A stretch of 64,000 bases of DNA from Rhizophagus clarus (GCA_015698045.1 BLAL01000071.1:64501-128500); one strand, 5' to 3'; numbered from the stretch's first letter, positions 43,300 through 55,887 are shown. Notes: a model not told the origin generated them from the sequence alone. Numbers and translations are program-made.

Positions 43300-43554
43300 T
43301 TAGACGGCGTTAATCTTAGTGCACTTTTTGAACAAACATTTTAATAAGTAAATTTCCTTGAAACGAATCAAAGTTATCGTAGTTGACAATTCTTTCAAAT
43401 TTATACAGTGTCCTGATATTTTCTCTAAAATTAAATCATTTACATCTTGAAGGCCAGTAAATTTTTGATAATCGATAACTTCCAAATTCTTGTTGTTTGA
43501 TTCAATAAGCGCTGATAATACTTCAAAAGGTACGGAATTACTGTAAAATATCAA
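43300..43554 (-). pseudogene. F-box/LRR-type protein fragment
   Basis: An 84-codon open stretch encodes leucine-rich repeat-like sequence (LEVIDYQKFTGLQDVN, then HCINLKELSTTI and LKCLFKKCTKINAV). The L-K-x-L-F-x-K-C-T-K-I pattern is like the large F-box/LRR families of these fungi. Both ends are cut by stops, so it is a gene relic. Confidence 0.45.
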
Positions 43555-44669
43555 TGATTCAATGATTTAAAAGGTGTCTGAATGAGCTCTTAAAAACTTT
43601 TGTCCAAATTGATTGATACATAAAAACGATAGAGTTTTAAATTATAAAAAGTAACAAAAAAATCATCTTTAAATCAGCATTATCGAATTCTAGATGTCGT
43701 AACTAACTATGTTTCATCAAATTATTTATTTATTTATTATTGTTATCGACTTAATAGGGTAAAATTCAAAATTATTTTGTATTAACTGAATGATAAAACA
43801 TAAATGTTCAATAATCACGTGATTTAGAGCGATTTTATAAACGATCCTAAATCTAGCGGAGTACTGAAATGTAATCGAATGAGCCACTTCCATCCCTAAC
43901 AATTCTCTTAAATCAAATCTATGTTTATAAATGTTAAAACGATATAATCAAATTTAAGTTCAATTACTATTTTACATAATCATAGCACAAATTACATAAA
44001 TTCATTTAGCTCAATAAAAATTCATGGAAATCTTTATATATATTTCATGACATATATTTCATGACATTACAATAATATAAACAAAGAAAAATAATTTAAA
44101 ATAGCTTAATGATCTTATTCGCGATCATCAAAAAACTTTAACACTAATATTTTTATTTTTTTCAAATGGATAGACAATAAAAGAGATAATAGGCGAGCTA
44201 ATGAGTCATGATAATAATCTATGTTAAAATAAAAGAACTTGATATTTCTTTAGAATTTTAATATGATTTTGTTTTAATAATTACTCATGAAATTACCTTT
44301 ATATTCCTCATAGGACTTTGCAAAAATTTGAATATAAAGTTCTAAGTTATAAATGTTTTTAATTGTATCAATATATGTTTTATCGTAAACGTAAACAAAT
44401 TCGACACGTATAATCCTATTATAACTAAAATAAATAGAATTAATGTAGTTTCTTCTTTGTACTTAATTATATAAGAAGAAGTCTTACATGAACTATACAA
44501 CGGATTACTTTTATTAAAAACACAATAGTGATTTAAAATATGATTGAAAGACTCCATGTTTTGGATAAAATATAATTTTGGTTGCCTCTATTATTATAAA
44601 ATTAATATAGTAGAAATTGATGTCTCTCACATGTTTTTGAGCTGGAAATGCCTTATAAGAAATGTGTAT
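43555..44669. other. AT-rich, no gene seen
   Basis: No supported ORF. CTTCCATCCCTAA near 43890 resembles the element-end debris at 38545 and 38680. Confidence 0.45.
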
Positions 44670-45100
44670 ACGGGAATGACACGTTTTGTATACTTTTGAG
44701 ATACGTTTTTAGCAATTCCGTATAAAAATTCTGTATATTTAATAAGTAATTCATTCTTGGATGTTTTTTTAAAAAATTAGCATATACGGAAAAAATCAGT
44801 ATATACAGAATTTGTAAGGAATTTTTGAACTTCATCTTTTAATAATGAAATCTAAATACGAAAAATGATCATTTTGTATACGTTTTTAGAGATTCCGTAT
44901 AGAATTCTGTATATTTAATAAGTAATTTGTTTCTGAATACTGTTTTTTAAAAAAAAATTAATAAATCCATATATACGGAATTTATAAGGAATTTTTGAAC
45001 TTCATCTTTTAATAATTTCCTATAAAAAAATCTAAATACAAAAAATGTATACGTTTTTTTGGAGATTCTGTATAAATTCCGTATATTTAATGTTTTTAAT
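44670..45100. repeat. About 180-200 bp direct repeats, 2.5 copies
   Basis: Copies start at about 44676, 44873 and 45040. Shared segments include TTTGTATACGTTTTTAGAGA, ATTCCGTATA, CTGTATATTTAATAAG and GGAATTTTTGAACTTCATC. The inverted motif TATACGGAAT/ATTCCGTATA recurs within each copy. Local satellite or remains of nested element ends. Confidence 0.7.
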
Positions 45101-45799
45101 GTAATTTATATATGGAAATAATATATACTGAATTTTTAAAACTATAATATACAAAATTTTTATTTTCAAAAACATCAAAAACATTAAAGTTTAGATTATT
45201 TAAAAACAATATAAAATTATATATATTTAATATTTATAGCACGCATCTTTATTTTTTTTTTTATTGTTAAAGACCATAACACGTATCTTTATTTTATTTA
45301 TTTAATGTTATGACCAGTATCACGTATCTTTATTAATTTCAAAATTAGGGTATTACTATAAGAACCCTTATCACATGATTTAACAAAATTATAATTATTA
45401 CGAAAAATTATATTATCATTATTCTAAAAAAAAAAAAAATAAAACATTAGTGAATGCTTTATTAAAAAATATATAATGAATATTTTATATAATTACATTA
45501 AAACACTTCATCAACTTGGTATTGCAGTCAGATATTACTTTCCAAACTGAAATCTAGCTACTCAAAATCTAAAAAAGAAATAAGTAAACCATTTGTAAAC
45601 ATTTTGCTTAAAAATAAAATAAATGTAAAAATGAAATAAAAAATACCTGGTTCTTTTAAATAAGGAATTGTTTTAAAAAAACTTGTTTACTCACATGATA
45701 AGACCCCAGATTGCTAATTTCATTTTTCATTAGAAAATTATTTACATAACAAAAATTATAAAAAAAAAAGTCCAACACTAGAAAATATAAAGAAAAAAT
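45101..45799. other. AT-rich, no gene seen
   Basis: Three occurrences of CACG(C)ATCTTTATTTTATTT-like sequence (45240-45340). No ORF. Confidence 0.4.
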
Positions 45800-46260
45800 G
45801 CCCACCCCCCACAATTGGACGAAAAAAAGTTTGCTCCAATCAAACGTGTCCAACCCCAATTGGACGAGAAAAAAAAAATGTTTGACCCCAATCAAACATG
45901 TCCAACCCCAATTGGACGAAAAAAAAAAAAATATGAAAAAAATTAACCCTAATGTTCAACACAGAAAATTATAAAAATATATAATAAAGTTTGATTTTTA
46001 TCCCCTTCAAATTCTTTTTTTTTTTTTTTTGAAAAAAAATTTTTTAGCGCCCAATCCAGAAAAATTAAAATTGATTTTTTGTCCCCTTCAATTTTTTTTT
46101 TTTTAAAAAAAAATTTTTAATGTCCAACCCAGAAAATTATAAAAAAAAAATATATAAAAAAAGTTTGACTAATTTTAGTCACGAAAAAAAAAAAATTTTT
46201 TTTTCTTCAATTTCATAAAAAAAAAAAAAAAAAACTAAAAAAAAAAAAAAATTTGCAGAT
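45800..46260. repeat. Degenerate tandem repeats and homopolymer runs
   Basis: Repeats of CCCCAATTGGACGAAAAAA alternating with TTTGACCCCAATCAAACATG, period about 55-60 bp, then poorer copies with long A or T runs up to 46250. No coding. Confidence 0.65.
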
Positions 46261-46479
46261 TCTATTCAAAATTAAAAAGGTTAATTAAAATTAAGTTTTT
46301 AAATTTTATATTTTGAAAATTTTACTTACAAGATTTAAGCCGCCATGGCTCTTTGGACTTCTTATTTTTACAATCCTTTGCTACATAGTTATTACTTTGC
46401 CAGCAGTGCACACAGAAACCTTTGTAATTTTCTGGAATACTGGGGCAACTGTGCAGCCAATGATCTTTTTTGCAGTACA

Positions 46480-46770
46480 CACTGGTCAAAATCAATACTA
46501 TCGGGTACATATCGGGCGTCTATATATCAGTGACTAATCAGATACATATCGGGTTTTTATACATATCGGACACCCGATTTGTCACATCTCAAAATATGTC
46601 TAAAATTATAATTATCAAAGACCCCGATATTTAAACTTTTAGTCCCCGATATGTTGGCTAATATATATCGGTTACCCGATATTTGTACGATTTTTTAAAT
46701 GATAATAATCGGATCACATGTTTGTTATTAGTCATTACGTATTTTCAAATTATAAATTAATCCTCTAATA
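46480..46770. repeat. Left TIR and subterminal repeats of the CACTA element
   Basis: After the TIR come at least six copies of ACATATCGGG, CCCGATATNT or related motifs, including TCGGTTACCCGATATTT. In En/Spm these are binding sites for the TnpA accessory protein; here the SANT-like protein is a candidate binder (inference). Confidence 0.75.
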
Positions 46771-47116
46771 TATCTGATATGTAACAAATAAAATAGAAAT
46801 ACATTGTCTCGCATGCAGAATGGATTAGATTAAATTTGTTTCAATTAAAGTTTTTTTAAAAATAAACGTAAACACAAATCAATTTTGAACCTAGCTTATT
46901 AAATTTTTGATTAACTTTTAATTAAACTGCATACGGATGATTGATTCAATTTATTATATAATCAAATAACATAAATCTATTTAAGACTAGATTTAATGAG
47001 TAAAAAGAAAATTATTGAATTATTTTGATTTATGCTTTTTGGTTCTCTTTTATTTTGTTTTTTTTTAGTTTTTCTCTTCTTTTCTTCTATTTGAATTAGA
47101 AAAAAAAATTATTGAA

Positions 47117-48311
47117 TTATTTTGATTTATGTTTTTTGGTTCTCTTTTGTTTTGGGTTTTTTTTAGTTTTTCTCTTCTTTCTACTATTTGAATTAGTTCT
47201 ATTTGGGATTTCTTCTTTGTCTTTATCGTGGTTATCATCGGTATCATAATCGTATATCGGAATATCAACACTTGAACGGTTAAACTGTTTGAGCGACTCT
47301 TGATTTAAACACCAGTTTGGTGCACCCATAGGTGGTACGCTAGATGCAGATATGTTGTCAGCTTTTTTAGGGTTTAAAGTTGGTGGTTTTTTCCTTAATA
47401 ATTCGACCATCGGATCAATTCGGTCATGTAATAATCGTAAAAGCTTAAATAAATAAATTACTATTAGTGTTTTTGATAAATAAACTAATAAAATAATAAA
47501 TATACATACTGCAGAAGAACGCCACCATTTATCATAAATGTATACTGATGTTGACTTTTCTTTAACAGCTTCCTCAATAACTTCACCATCTTCAACTACT
47601 GCAGGTCGGATAACAGTCCAATCTTCCTCAGGATCTGTTTCTTCCCACTCTTCCGAGTGGTAACCCGAATCTTTAAGAATTTTTACAAGGTCTCCTTCTG
47701 GATACCTGACAATATACTTATCTTTACCTTCTATCAAATAGTTTGTTGCTTTTGTTCTTTTTTTTTTTTTCTAGTAATGTAATTGATAGTTAACTACTAA
47801 CTTTTCATTTCACATTAATTGAATATTTACTTACGTCTTGCATCCTCGAATTCTTTTTTGCCCTTCTCTTATCTTGTTTTATTCTTTCTTCTCCTTGATT
47901 TTTAATGTTATTCACATGATGCCGAGAACGCCATCGTCCGTACAAAATTTTTAGTAACTTGCCGTTTGTAATATTATATTTTTTATTCATAAGCTTGTAC
48001 AAAGGCGGCAATAGTTTTGTTACTATGTTTTCCTTTTGCTCTACCCAAGTCCGTTCCTCGTCTATTTTATAAGTATCTCTTAATTCCGAGTCTACCCATA
48101 TATAGACTTCTTTCTATAGAATAATAGATAAACGTAAATAGAATGAAAAAAAACCATAAATGATAAATAAATAATAAATAATACTTGCTTTAATCGTTTT
48201 ATACGAAGCAGCTGACGATGATGATGAGGAAGAGGAAGAGGAAGCGGAAGCGGAAGAGGAAGAGGAAGAGGAAGAGCTTACAGATTCCTGATCACTGTCC
48301 CTGTCCATCAT
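47117..48311 (-). CDS. Four-exon nuclear-type protein in the CACTA element, unknown
   Basis: Exons by splice sites and frame: 48311-48185, 48109-47835, 47770-47510, 47443-47117. The N-terminus is a poly-Ser tract (MMDRDSDQESVSS...). Then come a SANT/Myb-like region (VYIWVDSELRDTYKIDEE, then KKYNITNGKLLKILYGRWRS), a basic Lys-rich stretch, YIVRYPEGDLVKILKDSGY with HSEEWEETDPEEDW, and a basic C-terminal tail (SRKKRKTKKNPKQKR). All three joins keep frame; the exon 2 acceptor could be 48114 or 48110, and only the latter keeps phase. Divergent from the transposase, sharing a repeat-rich 320-bp intergenic region. It may be an accessory DNA-binding protein or a captured gene. Confidence 0.6.
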
Positions 48312-48399
48312 TACTTATATTTCAGTTGAGTGCAAAACTTTGAATGAGAAGAAGAGTTTTCAGAACGCGAAAAGGTTGCATATTTATATAGATTTCAGG

Positions 48400-48555
48400 T
48401 GCAACTACGCGAACCTGATCCTGGAAAATTCTGAGGATTCCCTTACGCGAATCTGATTCCGAAGGTTTCCTCACGCGAATCTGATCAAACGCGAACCTGA
48501 TCCTGATTACGCAATCCGATTTAAAAGAATTCAACGCAAATCTGATCCTGAAAGA
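48400..48555. promoter_or_regulatory. Repeated motif between divergent CACTA genes
   Basis: Five copies of CGCGAAYCTGATCCTG or close variants start at about 48409, 48446, 48474, 48490 and 48535, all in one orientation. They lie between the start of the four-exon gene (48311) and the transposase ATG (48630). Likely protein-binding sites of a bidirectional promoter (inference). Confidence 0.5.
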
Positions 48556-48629
48556 ATTATACTTCATTTGAATAGCTGTCTAAATATTCTAAACTTTTTC
48601 ATATATTTTAGTAAATATATTTTAGCAAA

Positions 48630-51600
48630 ATGAGTAATAAAACTTCAGTAGCCGATTTAATAAAACATAATAAAAATTGTAAAAATGAAACCTCTGTTGC
48701 TGATTTATTAAAGCCCAAAAAGAAGTATTTGTATGCATGTAATTGTATTCTTTGTAATGGTGAAGAAGTTGACCCTCGTACTCTAAAGAAACATGCAAAA
48801 GACAAACGCCTATGGAAGTTAAACCATAATAGAAAAGATCAAGAAAATGCCATTATGACAAGTGAACAAAATCTCACCAGAACAAATTCAAAAAAGCGGA
48901 AAATAGATGACCCTGATTCTTTCCAATTAAATAATTCAGATAATGAAGAAGGTATACCGCCTGATTCTTTTTCTGATTCATTCCCTGATTCTTTTCAATT
49001 AAATGAAGAAGAAAATATAAACACATTTTCATCAAACTTTCGTGTTCCTGCATCTAAACTTGATAAAAATGATGATGATAATTATGAAAATGAAGAAGAG
49101 ACGGATGATAATACAGATCAGGAAGAAGAAAATGAAGGTGAAAATATTTTCACATCTCCCAAATTTGATAGCGATGAAGTGTTTGTGATGGAAAACTTAA
49201 ATGATTCGTTGGAAACTGAAATAATTCTATGGCTATTTAAATTCCAACAAAGATTTCGCCTTACTGACACGGCAATTGAAGCGTTAATAAAATTCTTACA
49301 TATTGTACTTACTCGTTTAAATAATTCACAATTCAAAAAATTTCCTAACTCCTTATTTAAGGCAAAAGGATATTTGAATATTTTGCAACCAAAAATGCAA
49401 TTAGCTGTATGCAATAATTGTCATAAAATGCATAATGTTGAAGATATTGTCACATATAAGAAAGAAGGAAAAGTCACCATTAAGAATTGCCTACATGAAG
49501 AATTTCCAGATAATCCAACACCAAGTCGTCGTAACCAATGCAACAATCCGCTTACTGTTCTTAAAAAACGTAAAGGAGAAACAATTGCTGTGCCACGTAG
49601 TCTTTATCCTAAACCAAGCATTTGTCAGCAATTGAGTATGTTATATCAACGACCTGGTTTTGAAAATATGTTGAAACCATCAGGATTTCAAAGAAAAGGA
49701 GATATCTATTCAGATATTTATGATGGAAAAGTATGGAAAACATTTCCATTTGATGGCAGTACCTTTTTTACGCCAGAAACTGCCACAAGCCATCTAGGTC
49801 TTCTCTTTAATCTTGACTGGTTCCAGCCATTTACCTACACACAACACAGTACTGGTGCAATATATGCATCTATATGCAACCTTCCAAGATCGGAAAGAAA
49901 TAAGCCTGAAAACATTATATATTTGGGTTTTTTACCAGGACCAAAAGAGGTAGGATTAGAACGTATCAATCATTATTTGGCCCCTATTGTAGACGAATTT
50001 TTAAAACTTTGGAAGGGTTGGAAAGTACCAAAGACATACCAGTGTCCTGGTGGTTTAAATATAAAGGTTGCATTGATTGTTGGATCATCTGATATACCAG
50101 CTACACGAAAGTTGTTTGGTCATGGATCTGCAGTAATGAAATACCATAGATGTGAGAAACGTAGTATTTATAGTGGAGAATATAATAAAACTCACTATGG
50201 AGGGGATCACAACTATGAGATAAGTACCGCAGAATCACATAAGAAATATGCTCATGAATGGTTGCAATGTAATTCGAAGAATTCTAGAGATAATCATTTC
50301 AAAAAGCATGGTGTGCGCTGGTCTGAATTGCTTCGTCTTCCGTATATGGATCCTATACGTTTTGCTGCAGTGGATCCAATGCATTGCCTTTTCCTTGGTG
50401 TAGCAAAATGGATAATCAAATCAATTTTTGTGAATCAGGGAAAATTAAGTATGGAACAACTTTGGGTAGCACAACAAAGAATGGATCACGTTGAATTACC
50501 TTCTGACATCGGTCGCATTCCTCCAAAAATTGCTATTGGAAACGATGGCTTTTCTAATTTGACTGCTGATCAATGGAAAACTTTCATCATGATCTATTCG
50601 ACTAATATTCTATGGGATATGCTAGACAATAGCGATAGAAAGATTTTAGGCCATTTTGTTCGGGCATGTAATCTTTTGGCAGCAAGATTCATTACCGAAG
50701 ATGATTTAAAAGAAGCACAAGAAAGGTTAAAAGACATGGCTCACCTCATAGAAAACACATATGGGCCAGAATTCATAACAAGTAACATACATTTGGCGCT
50801 TCACATTCCTGATTGTTGTCGTGATTATGGTCCTATATATAGTTATTAGCTTTTTCCATTTGAGAGACTTAATGGATATATAGGTAAAGTCCTGACTTTA
50901 CATCGATATCTCTTAAATTTTTTAGTAAATGTATATTTCTTATTATTTAGGATCGTATCCTAACAGTAATCGACAAATAGAGCCTGAACTTATGAAAATC
51001 GTCCTCAAGAATACTCTTGTAGATTATCACTTAACGTGCAAATGGACATCTGGTCTTCTTGATAAATCTCTTTGCCTTCTTATGGCAAGAAAGACTGTAG
51101 GTAGTTTGGCCCTCACAGAAGAAAGGGAAGAATTGCAGCATTTTCTATCTATGAGACACAATATATCTACGTTTTCCAAGATATATGGTACTGAGACATT
51201 ACCAGGTCAAATGCTTAAGCCTTCATATTTCAAAGTTATTATGCCTTTAGAATTGCGCAATTTTCTATGTGAATGGTATTCTATATTATATGAAAAAGAA
51301 CAAGGAGAAATATTAGGATTTATGGACCTGGTAGTTAATCAGCACGCAAGATTGCAAATTGGCGCTGAAATATTTGGGTCTATGATATCAAGTCTACAAG
51401 AAAGAAATGCGACCATATTTGCAAAATGGAAAGCAGCTAATGATGAATCAATTGATGCATACCCGGGTGAAGTACAATATTACTTTGAGCATACGCTTAG
51501 ATTTCCTGAAGGACCCAAAACACATCTTCTAGCATACGTGAAATGGTATAAATGTGCACCTTCCTCTGATATTCGATTTAAACATAACTTTATGAGACCA

Positions 51601-51768
51601 GACATATCAAATACGGAATTGTGGAGAACTGAATACTATGAGGAAGGCTGTGATTCATTGCTACCAGTTCATAGAATATTATGTAGAGCTACAAAATTTA
51701 AATATGTTACAATTGGAAAACAAAATTACCTATCAATAATACCTTTAAATAGAAAATTTAATTTATAA
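48630..51768 (+). pseudogene. CACTA transposase (Tnp2-type), one nonsense codon
   Basis: Exon 1 is 48630-50883, intron 50884-50950 (GTAAAG...TTTAG), exon 2 50951-51768; phase is kept (G|GA). The acidic N-terminal 170 residues are followed by FDGSTFFTPETATSHLGLLF, YLGFLPGPKEVG, ALIVGSSDIPATRKLFGHGS, YHRCEK and DPMHCLFLGVAKW (D-x2-H of the core). After these comes a DUF4218-like region (HIPDCCRDYGPIYSY(stop)LFPFERLNGY). The TAG at 50847-50849 stands where Trp is normal, so TGG to TAG. The C-terminal domain (GEVQYYFEHTLRFPEG, then HLLAYVKWYK) matches the remnant at 59264. About 1020 codons. Known role: excision and insertion of CACTA ends. Confidence 0.85.
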
Positions 51769-52320
51769 ATAAAATGCAGCCATGCAAATTACGTAACGGT
51801 GTAAAAAATTTCAAACTTGTTTTTAATAAAATGTGATTAGGATGATAAAATGTGGTGAAACATAGTACAATTTGATCATTTGATAGGAAAATTGTGATGA
51901 AATCTAATGGCGAAAACCGAAACCTTTTTATATAATGGATGACGATTCTGAAAATGACGATTACGAAAAATAATATTAATAATGATGAAAGTGAGGGAGA
52001 GAGAGGAAATTTCGACTAAGATGTAGAGGACTTGTTGAACGAATTCATCAATGTATATGAAAACGAATAAATTTTATTTATTTAAAGTTGTCGTAACTCA
52101 GAATAATTGATATTGTAATATTGTATTATTTGTAATAAGTTTTCACATTAAAATCTTCGAATATAAGCCTTCAACTGACCCACCCGCGACACACCCACGA
52201 TATAACTCATTTTTTTATTAATAGTTTACCGTGATACAACCGCGACAAGCCCGCGACATGTCTAGTTATTTCATTATATTAAATCGTGTTACAATTAATA
52301 GGGAATTTTTGATGTAACAT
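51769..52320. other. Non-coding stretch inside the CACTA element
   Basis: 3' flank of the transposase. A short acidic open stretch at 51935-52070 (MDDDSENDDYEK-like) has stops; otherwise nothing. Confidence 0.4.
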
Positions 52321-52555
52321 TGTCTCCAAAGTATTATGTCATTCCATCCTTTTGTTTATTATAACGAATAAAGTAAGGTTGTAGGCGTAGTAATTTATTT
52401 TAAGACTAATGATTCATATGATTAAATCGCAAAACGAATAATGTCTCCAAAGTATTATGTCATTCCATCCTTTTGTTTATTATAACGAATATAGTAAGGT
52501 TGTAGGCGTAGTAATTTATTAGACTTTAATGATTCATATGATTAAATCGCAAAAG
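52321..52555. repeat. 121-bp tandem duplication
   Basis: TGTCTCCAAAGTATTATGTC starts both units (52321 and 52442). The units differ at only a few bases (for example AATAAAG versus AATATAG). Confidence 0.9.
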
Positions 52556-52623
52556 AATAGGACAAATTAATGAATACAACGAAGAAATGATATAGACCAG
52601 TAATAAATTCGATCAAATTCTTA

Positions 52624-52753
52624 TAAAAGGATAACAAATTTTATCAACCTAACAATTGTTTTTTACGAGATTTTTTATCTTTTCTATTCTAAAAGGATAA
52701 CAAATTTTATCAACCTAACAATTGTTTTTTTACGAGTTTTTTATCTTTTCTAC
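52624..52753. repeat. About 67-bp tandem duplication upstream of the SANT-like gene
   Basis: AAAAGGATAACAAATTTTAT begins both copies and TTTTTTATCTTTTCTA ends them. The second copy ends at the ATG, so the promoter and leader are doubled. Confidence 0.88.
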
Positions 52754-52754
52754 A

Positions 52755-53402
52755 ATGTGGTCCAAAGATCAGTTAAATTACTTAATTGAAAAAAGAAAAA
52801 GTGAAAATGAAAATTATCATCAATTAAATAATAACATGAGATACAATTACTGGAAAACTCTTGCGAGTGAAATAAATATTAAATTTGGAACAGATTATTC
52901 AGGAAAAAAGTGTAAAGAAAAATTCTACGGATTAGTGCGTGCTTATAAGGTATATAAATAAAATATTTCGTATCACTAATATAAATACTAAACATGACAT
53001 GATTTTATCAGAAAATGAAAAAATATGTAGATGGCGATCCCAAGGGTAAGAAAATGATGTTAGGAGAAATGTTTTTCGAAGAATTTAAAGAACATTTCTG
53101 GGAAAAACCAAGTAAATATCACAAATATAAATATTAAATATTTTTATATTTAAATTTTATTAATTAATTGTTCTTTATTATTAGGAACGAATTATGATAT
53201 AATTCACGATATTAACGAAAGGTCGAGAGCGACGTCCCAGGCGACAACTCCCTTAAATTATTCTCCTCTCTCATCGCCGCCACCACCACCTCCTCCTTAT
53301 TCACCACCTAATATTATCAATCTAACTTCGCCACCACCACCACCACCTCCTTCTTCACTACTACCTCCTTCTTCACCACCCAACATTATCAACATAGATT
53401 GA
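52755..53402 (+). CDS. SANT/Myb-like DNA-binding protein of the CACTA element
   Basis: Exons 52755-52949, 53012-53111 and 53185-53402; both introns (62 and 73 bp) have GT-AG ends and keep phase. The protein is about 170 residues. It has a trihelix/SANT-like domain (MWSKDQLNYLIEKRKSE, then YWKTLASEINIKFGTDYSGK and CKEKFYGLVRAYKKMKKY), then EMFFEEFKEHFWEKP, then a Pro-rich tail (SPPPPPPPYSPPN). The spaced aromatic residues W...W...F/Y are those of the Myb/SANT-like class. Position inside a CACTA element next to the transposase suggests a TnpA-like role in binding subterminal repeats; that is inference. Intact. Confidence 0.72.
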
Positions 53403-53520
53403 TAACAACAATATGTGTATATAAATTCAATTATTCAAAATTTTAATTGATAACAACAATGTGTGTATATAAATTCAATTATTCAAAATTTTATTACAAA
53501 TTTTTTTTTTTCAAATGTAG

Positions 53521-53660
53521 ATGAATTTCCTCTTTGTATCCATTTGCTTTCTGATGAACATCAACAGCTTTCTAGCGAGGCATTAGAAGCTGGACGTATT
53601 TGTGCTAACAAATATATTTTAAAATTGGCCAGGGCAAATATTTTTGAGCTAGTATTATAA
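53521..53660 (+). pseudogene. RPL10: Captured exon of ribosomal protein L10 (uL16)
   Basis: After a TTTTTCAAATGTAG acceptor (ending 53520) the sequence encodes [20 protein letters not shown], then [17 protein letters not shown]. This matches the eukaryotic L10 segment around [29 protein letters not shown]. The following residues degrade away from the family consensus, and a TAA ends the frame. No other L10 exon is next to it. The retained splice acceptor shows capture of genomic DNA, not of a cDNA. It lies between CACTA genes, so it is cargo. Confidence 0.82.
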
Positions 53661-54478
53661 TTAATCAATTATAAAAAAATATATATATAATATGAATATA
53701 AATAAACTATTTATTGCTTTATTATATAAGTAAGTTTTTAAATGGTTTGATATTTTCATTTGATATGATATTTTATAATTCATATAAATAAACTTTTCGA
53801 TGGCTTTTTGAATGGAAAAAGAAATTTACAGAAATCGATAATGTTCTTCAAAAGAAATTTTTTATAAATCATTTAAATTACAGTTTGAAATTCAACATTA
53901 CAGTCAACTTGATATATTTATTCCAGTTTGGAACCGTCATGTACTGTACTAGTCATGTTATACTAATATCAATTTAGTTTTCAAACACATTGTTGATCAC
54001 CAATTAAGTTATTTTCCTTAAGATTATCATGAAATATCCCAAATTTTTGTCGCGTTTTATCTTAAAAATATAAAATAACTTCTTTTCTCTCTTTTAACAA
54101 ATATTTTTCTTCAAATATTATTTCTATTTTTTCCATAACTCTCTTACTCTTTTTCCGCTCTCTATTGCTTTCATATCCTTCTTGTATATCTTTGTTAAAG
54201 GTAAGCACGCGCTCCCTGAGTTTACGCTGGTCACTGCACGTATTATAAAGATTACGGTCTAACTAAAGATAAACTGTCTTAAATATTCCAATAATCTAAT
54301 ATACACGATATACCAGTATTGCTTCATAGTTTTAATGATACTGCTTACAAGATAGTTAGGAGTCTGTGGGGTTCAAGGAATAGTTGGCTTGGGGTCACAT
54401 GGAATGCGAACCAGATGTCACCTCCTAACTTTTACGTCCTTTATTTATTTATATATTTTTTACAGACTTCAATAATCA
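53661..54478. other. No supported gene
   Basis: AT-rich. 54170-54470 contains possible splice signals (AAAGGTAAGC at 54197; TTTTTTACAG at 54465) that may belong to the next feature. Confidence 0.35.
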
Positions 54479-55030
54479 TGGCTTGTACACGTTCCTTTAC
54501 TTCTCGCCGTAAATCTACCCTCCGTTTCAGACAAAAGTTAAAGAAGCCAACGTTTATTTGGATATTGCTAAAGGTGAGTGTGGTTCATATTTGGTCATAG
54601 CTGCTTGAGTTGATTTCTAAAGGGTGACTGCGGACGCGTTGTAAAGATAAATGTCTTACGCTCAGGATGGTTATTATCATCCAGTCCTGAAAGGATCCTG
54701 CGAAACACTTGTACGCGGTTGTTGAATATTGTGACGTTTATACTTGCTCATCTAGTACTCCTGGATGACCCTTTTATTTTCCTTTCTTTGTTATTATAGG
54801 TCGTGTTAAACGTATCACTCAACTGTCTTTGTCCCAATAAAAGAGAATGTCGTGAACTGGTTAATCTAAAGCGAGCCTTTCTTTCTATTTCTTATGATCC
54901 TCGTCATCAACCTCCGCAAACTTCTTTCAAATTTTGCCAGATTTTATAATTTTAATTTCTTTGTGTTGATATCATTAGGGCTCTATAAGGCAAGTGCGCT
55001 ATTCAATGCTTCGCGCTGAATGGTTTTAAT
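54479..55030 (+). other. Putative basic small gene in exon pieces, unknown
   Basis: ATG at 54479 opens MACTRSFTSRRKSTLRFRQK, ending at a GTGAGTG donor (about 54573). Acceptor TTATTATAG at about 54799, then a Cys/Arg-containing stretch. Another acceptor TCATTAG at about 54979 precedes GSIRQVRYSMLRAEWF and a stop. The intervening introns are less AT-rich than usual here. It resembles in style the basic two-exon gene at 41477. Splicing and frame are uncertain. Confidence 0.3.
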
Positions 55031-55887
55031 GTAAGGGGTAGGCCGTCACACCTCGACAGATTGTAAGCAATATACGTATCGCGCGTTAGCAGTCGGGCGA
55101 TCCCAGCCGCTTTTATGTTATTTCACTGTTTCATATTTGAAATACTCGGTATTTCCATTCTTCTGCTAACGCTTGCCAACCCTATTCTTTCCCTTTCTTC
55201 TTTTTAGGTTTTCTCTACTATCTTCTTCTACTGTCCTTCTACTGTCCTTCTTTTCGTAACGTTTTCATATCTCACGTTGTTTTACTCTAAAATAGGGTAA
55301 GTAATTAATATCATTTATATCTTATTCCCTTCCTTCACCTTTCCTGAACATACGTGCCTTCACTGGCAGGTCCATCTATATACCTTGTGTTATAGGTATA
55401 TGCGTAAATAAAATACATATTCTTCTGTAGTGAGTTATTCACGATAGGCTAGCCTCCTAAGATATGTATGGGACTGAGTATCGTTACTTGTCTATACACT
55501 ATCTTATTATTTCATCATCAGTCAATACTTTGTCGCCTTTTATCCTTCGTCAGCAAATTCTTCGTCAGCAAATACTCTATTCGCCAACACTAACTATTAA
55601 TTACTTACTTTAGTTATTCCTATAACTAATATATATATATATATACCTCACTTTTAGCACTTTTAGGTTTCCATCGGCATTGTTTTAACTTTCAAAAGTA
55701 CCTAATACGGCAAATTTTCAATTTTTTTATTTCACTCGTTTCACTAATAAATTTTTATCGTATAGTATAAACTGAAAAATTTGAATTTTATTAAAAGATA
55801 TATTTATAATCTGTAAAATAAAAAATAGCAATACAAATTGATAAAAATTTTGCATTTTTGCATTTTACATATAATTTTGAAAAAGGT
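55031..55887. other. No supported gene
   Basis: Pyrimidine-rich intron-like sequence, several TTTTAG-type acceptors, a TA microsatellite at 55630-55645. No ORF. Confidence 0.35.

Noticed and set aside
46313..46537. Overlapping short open frames near the left CACTA end
   Set aside because: They cross the element boundary at 46480 and have no recognisable domain on either strand. The minus-strand one has a few Cys residues but is too short to call.
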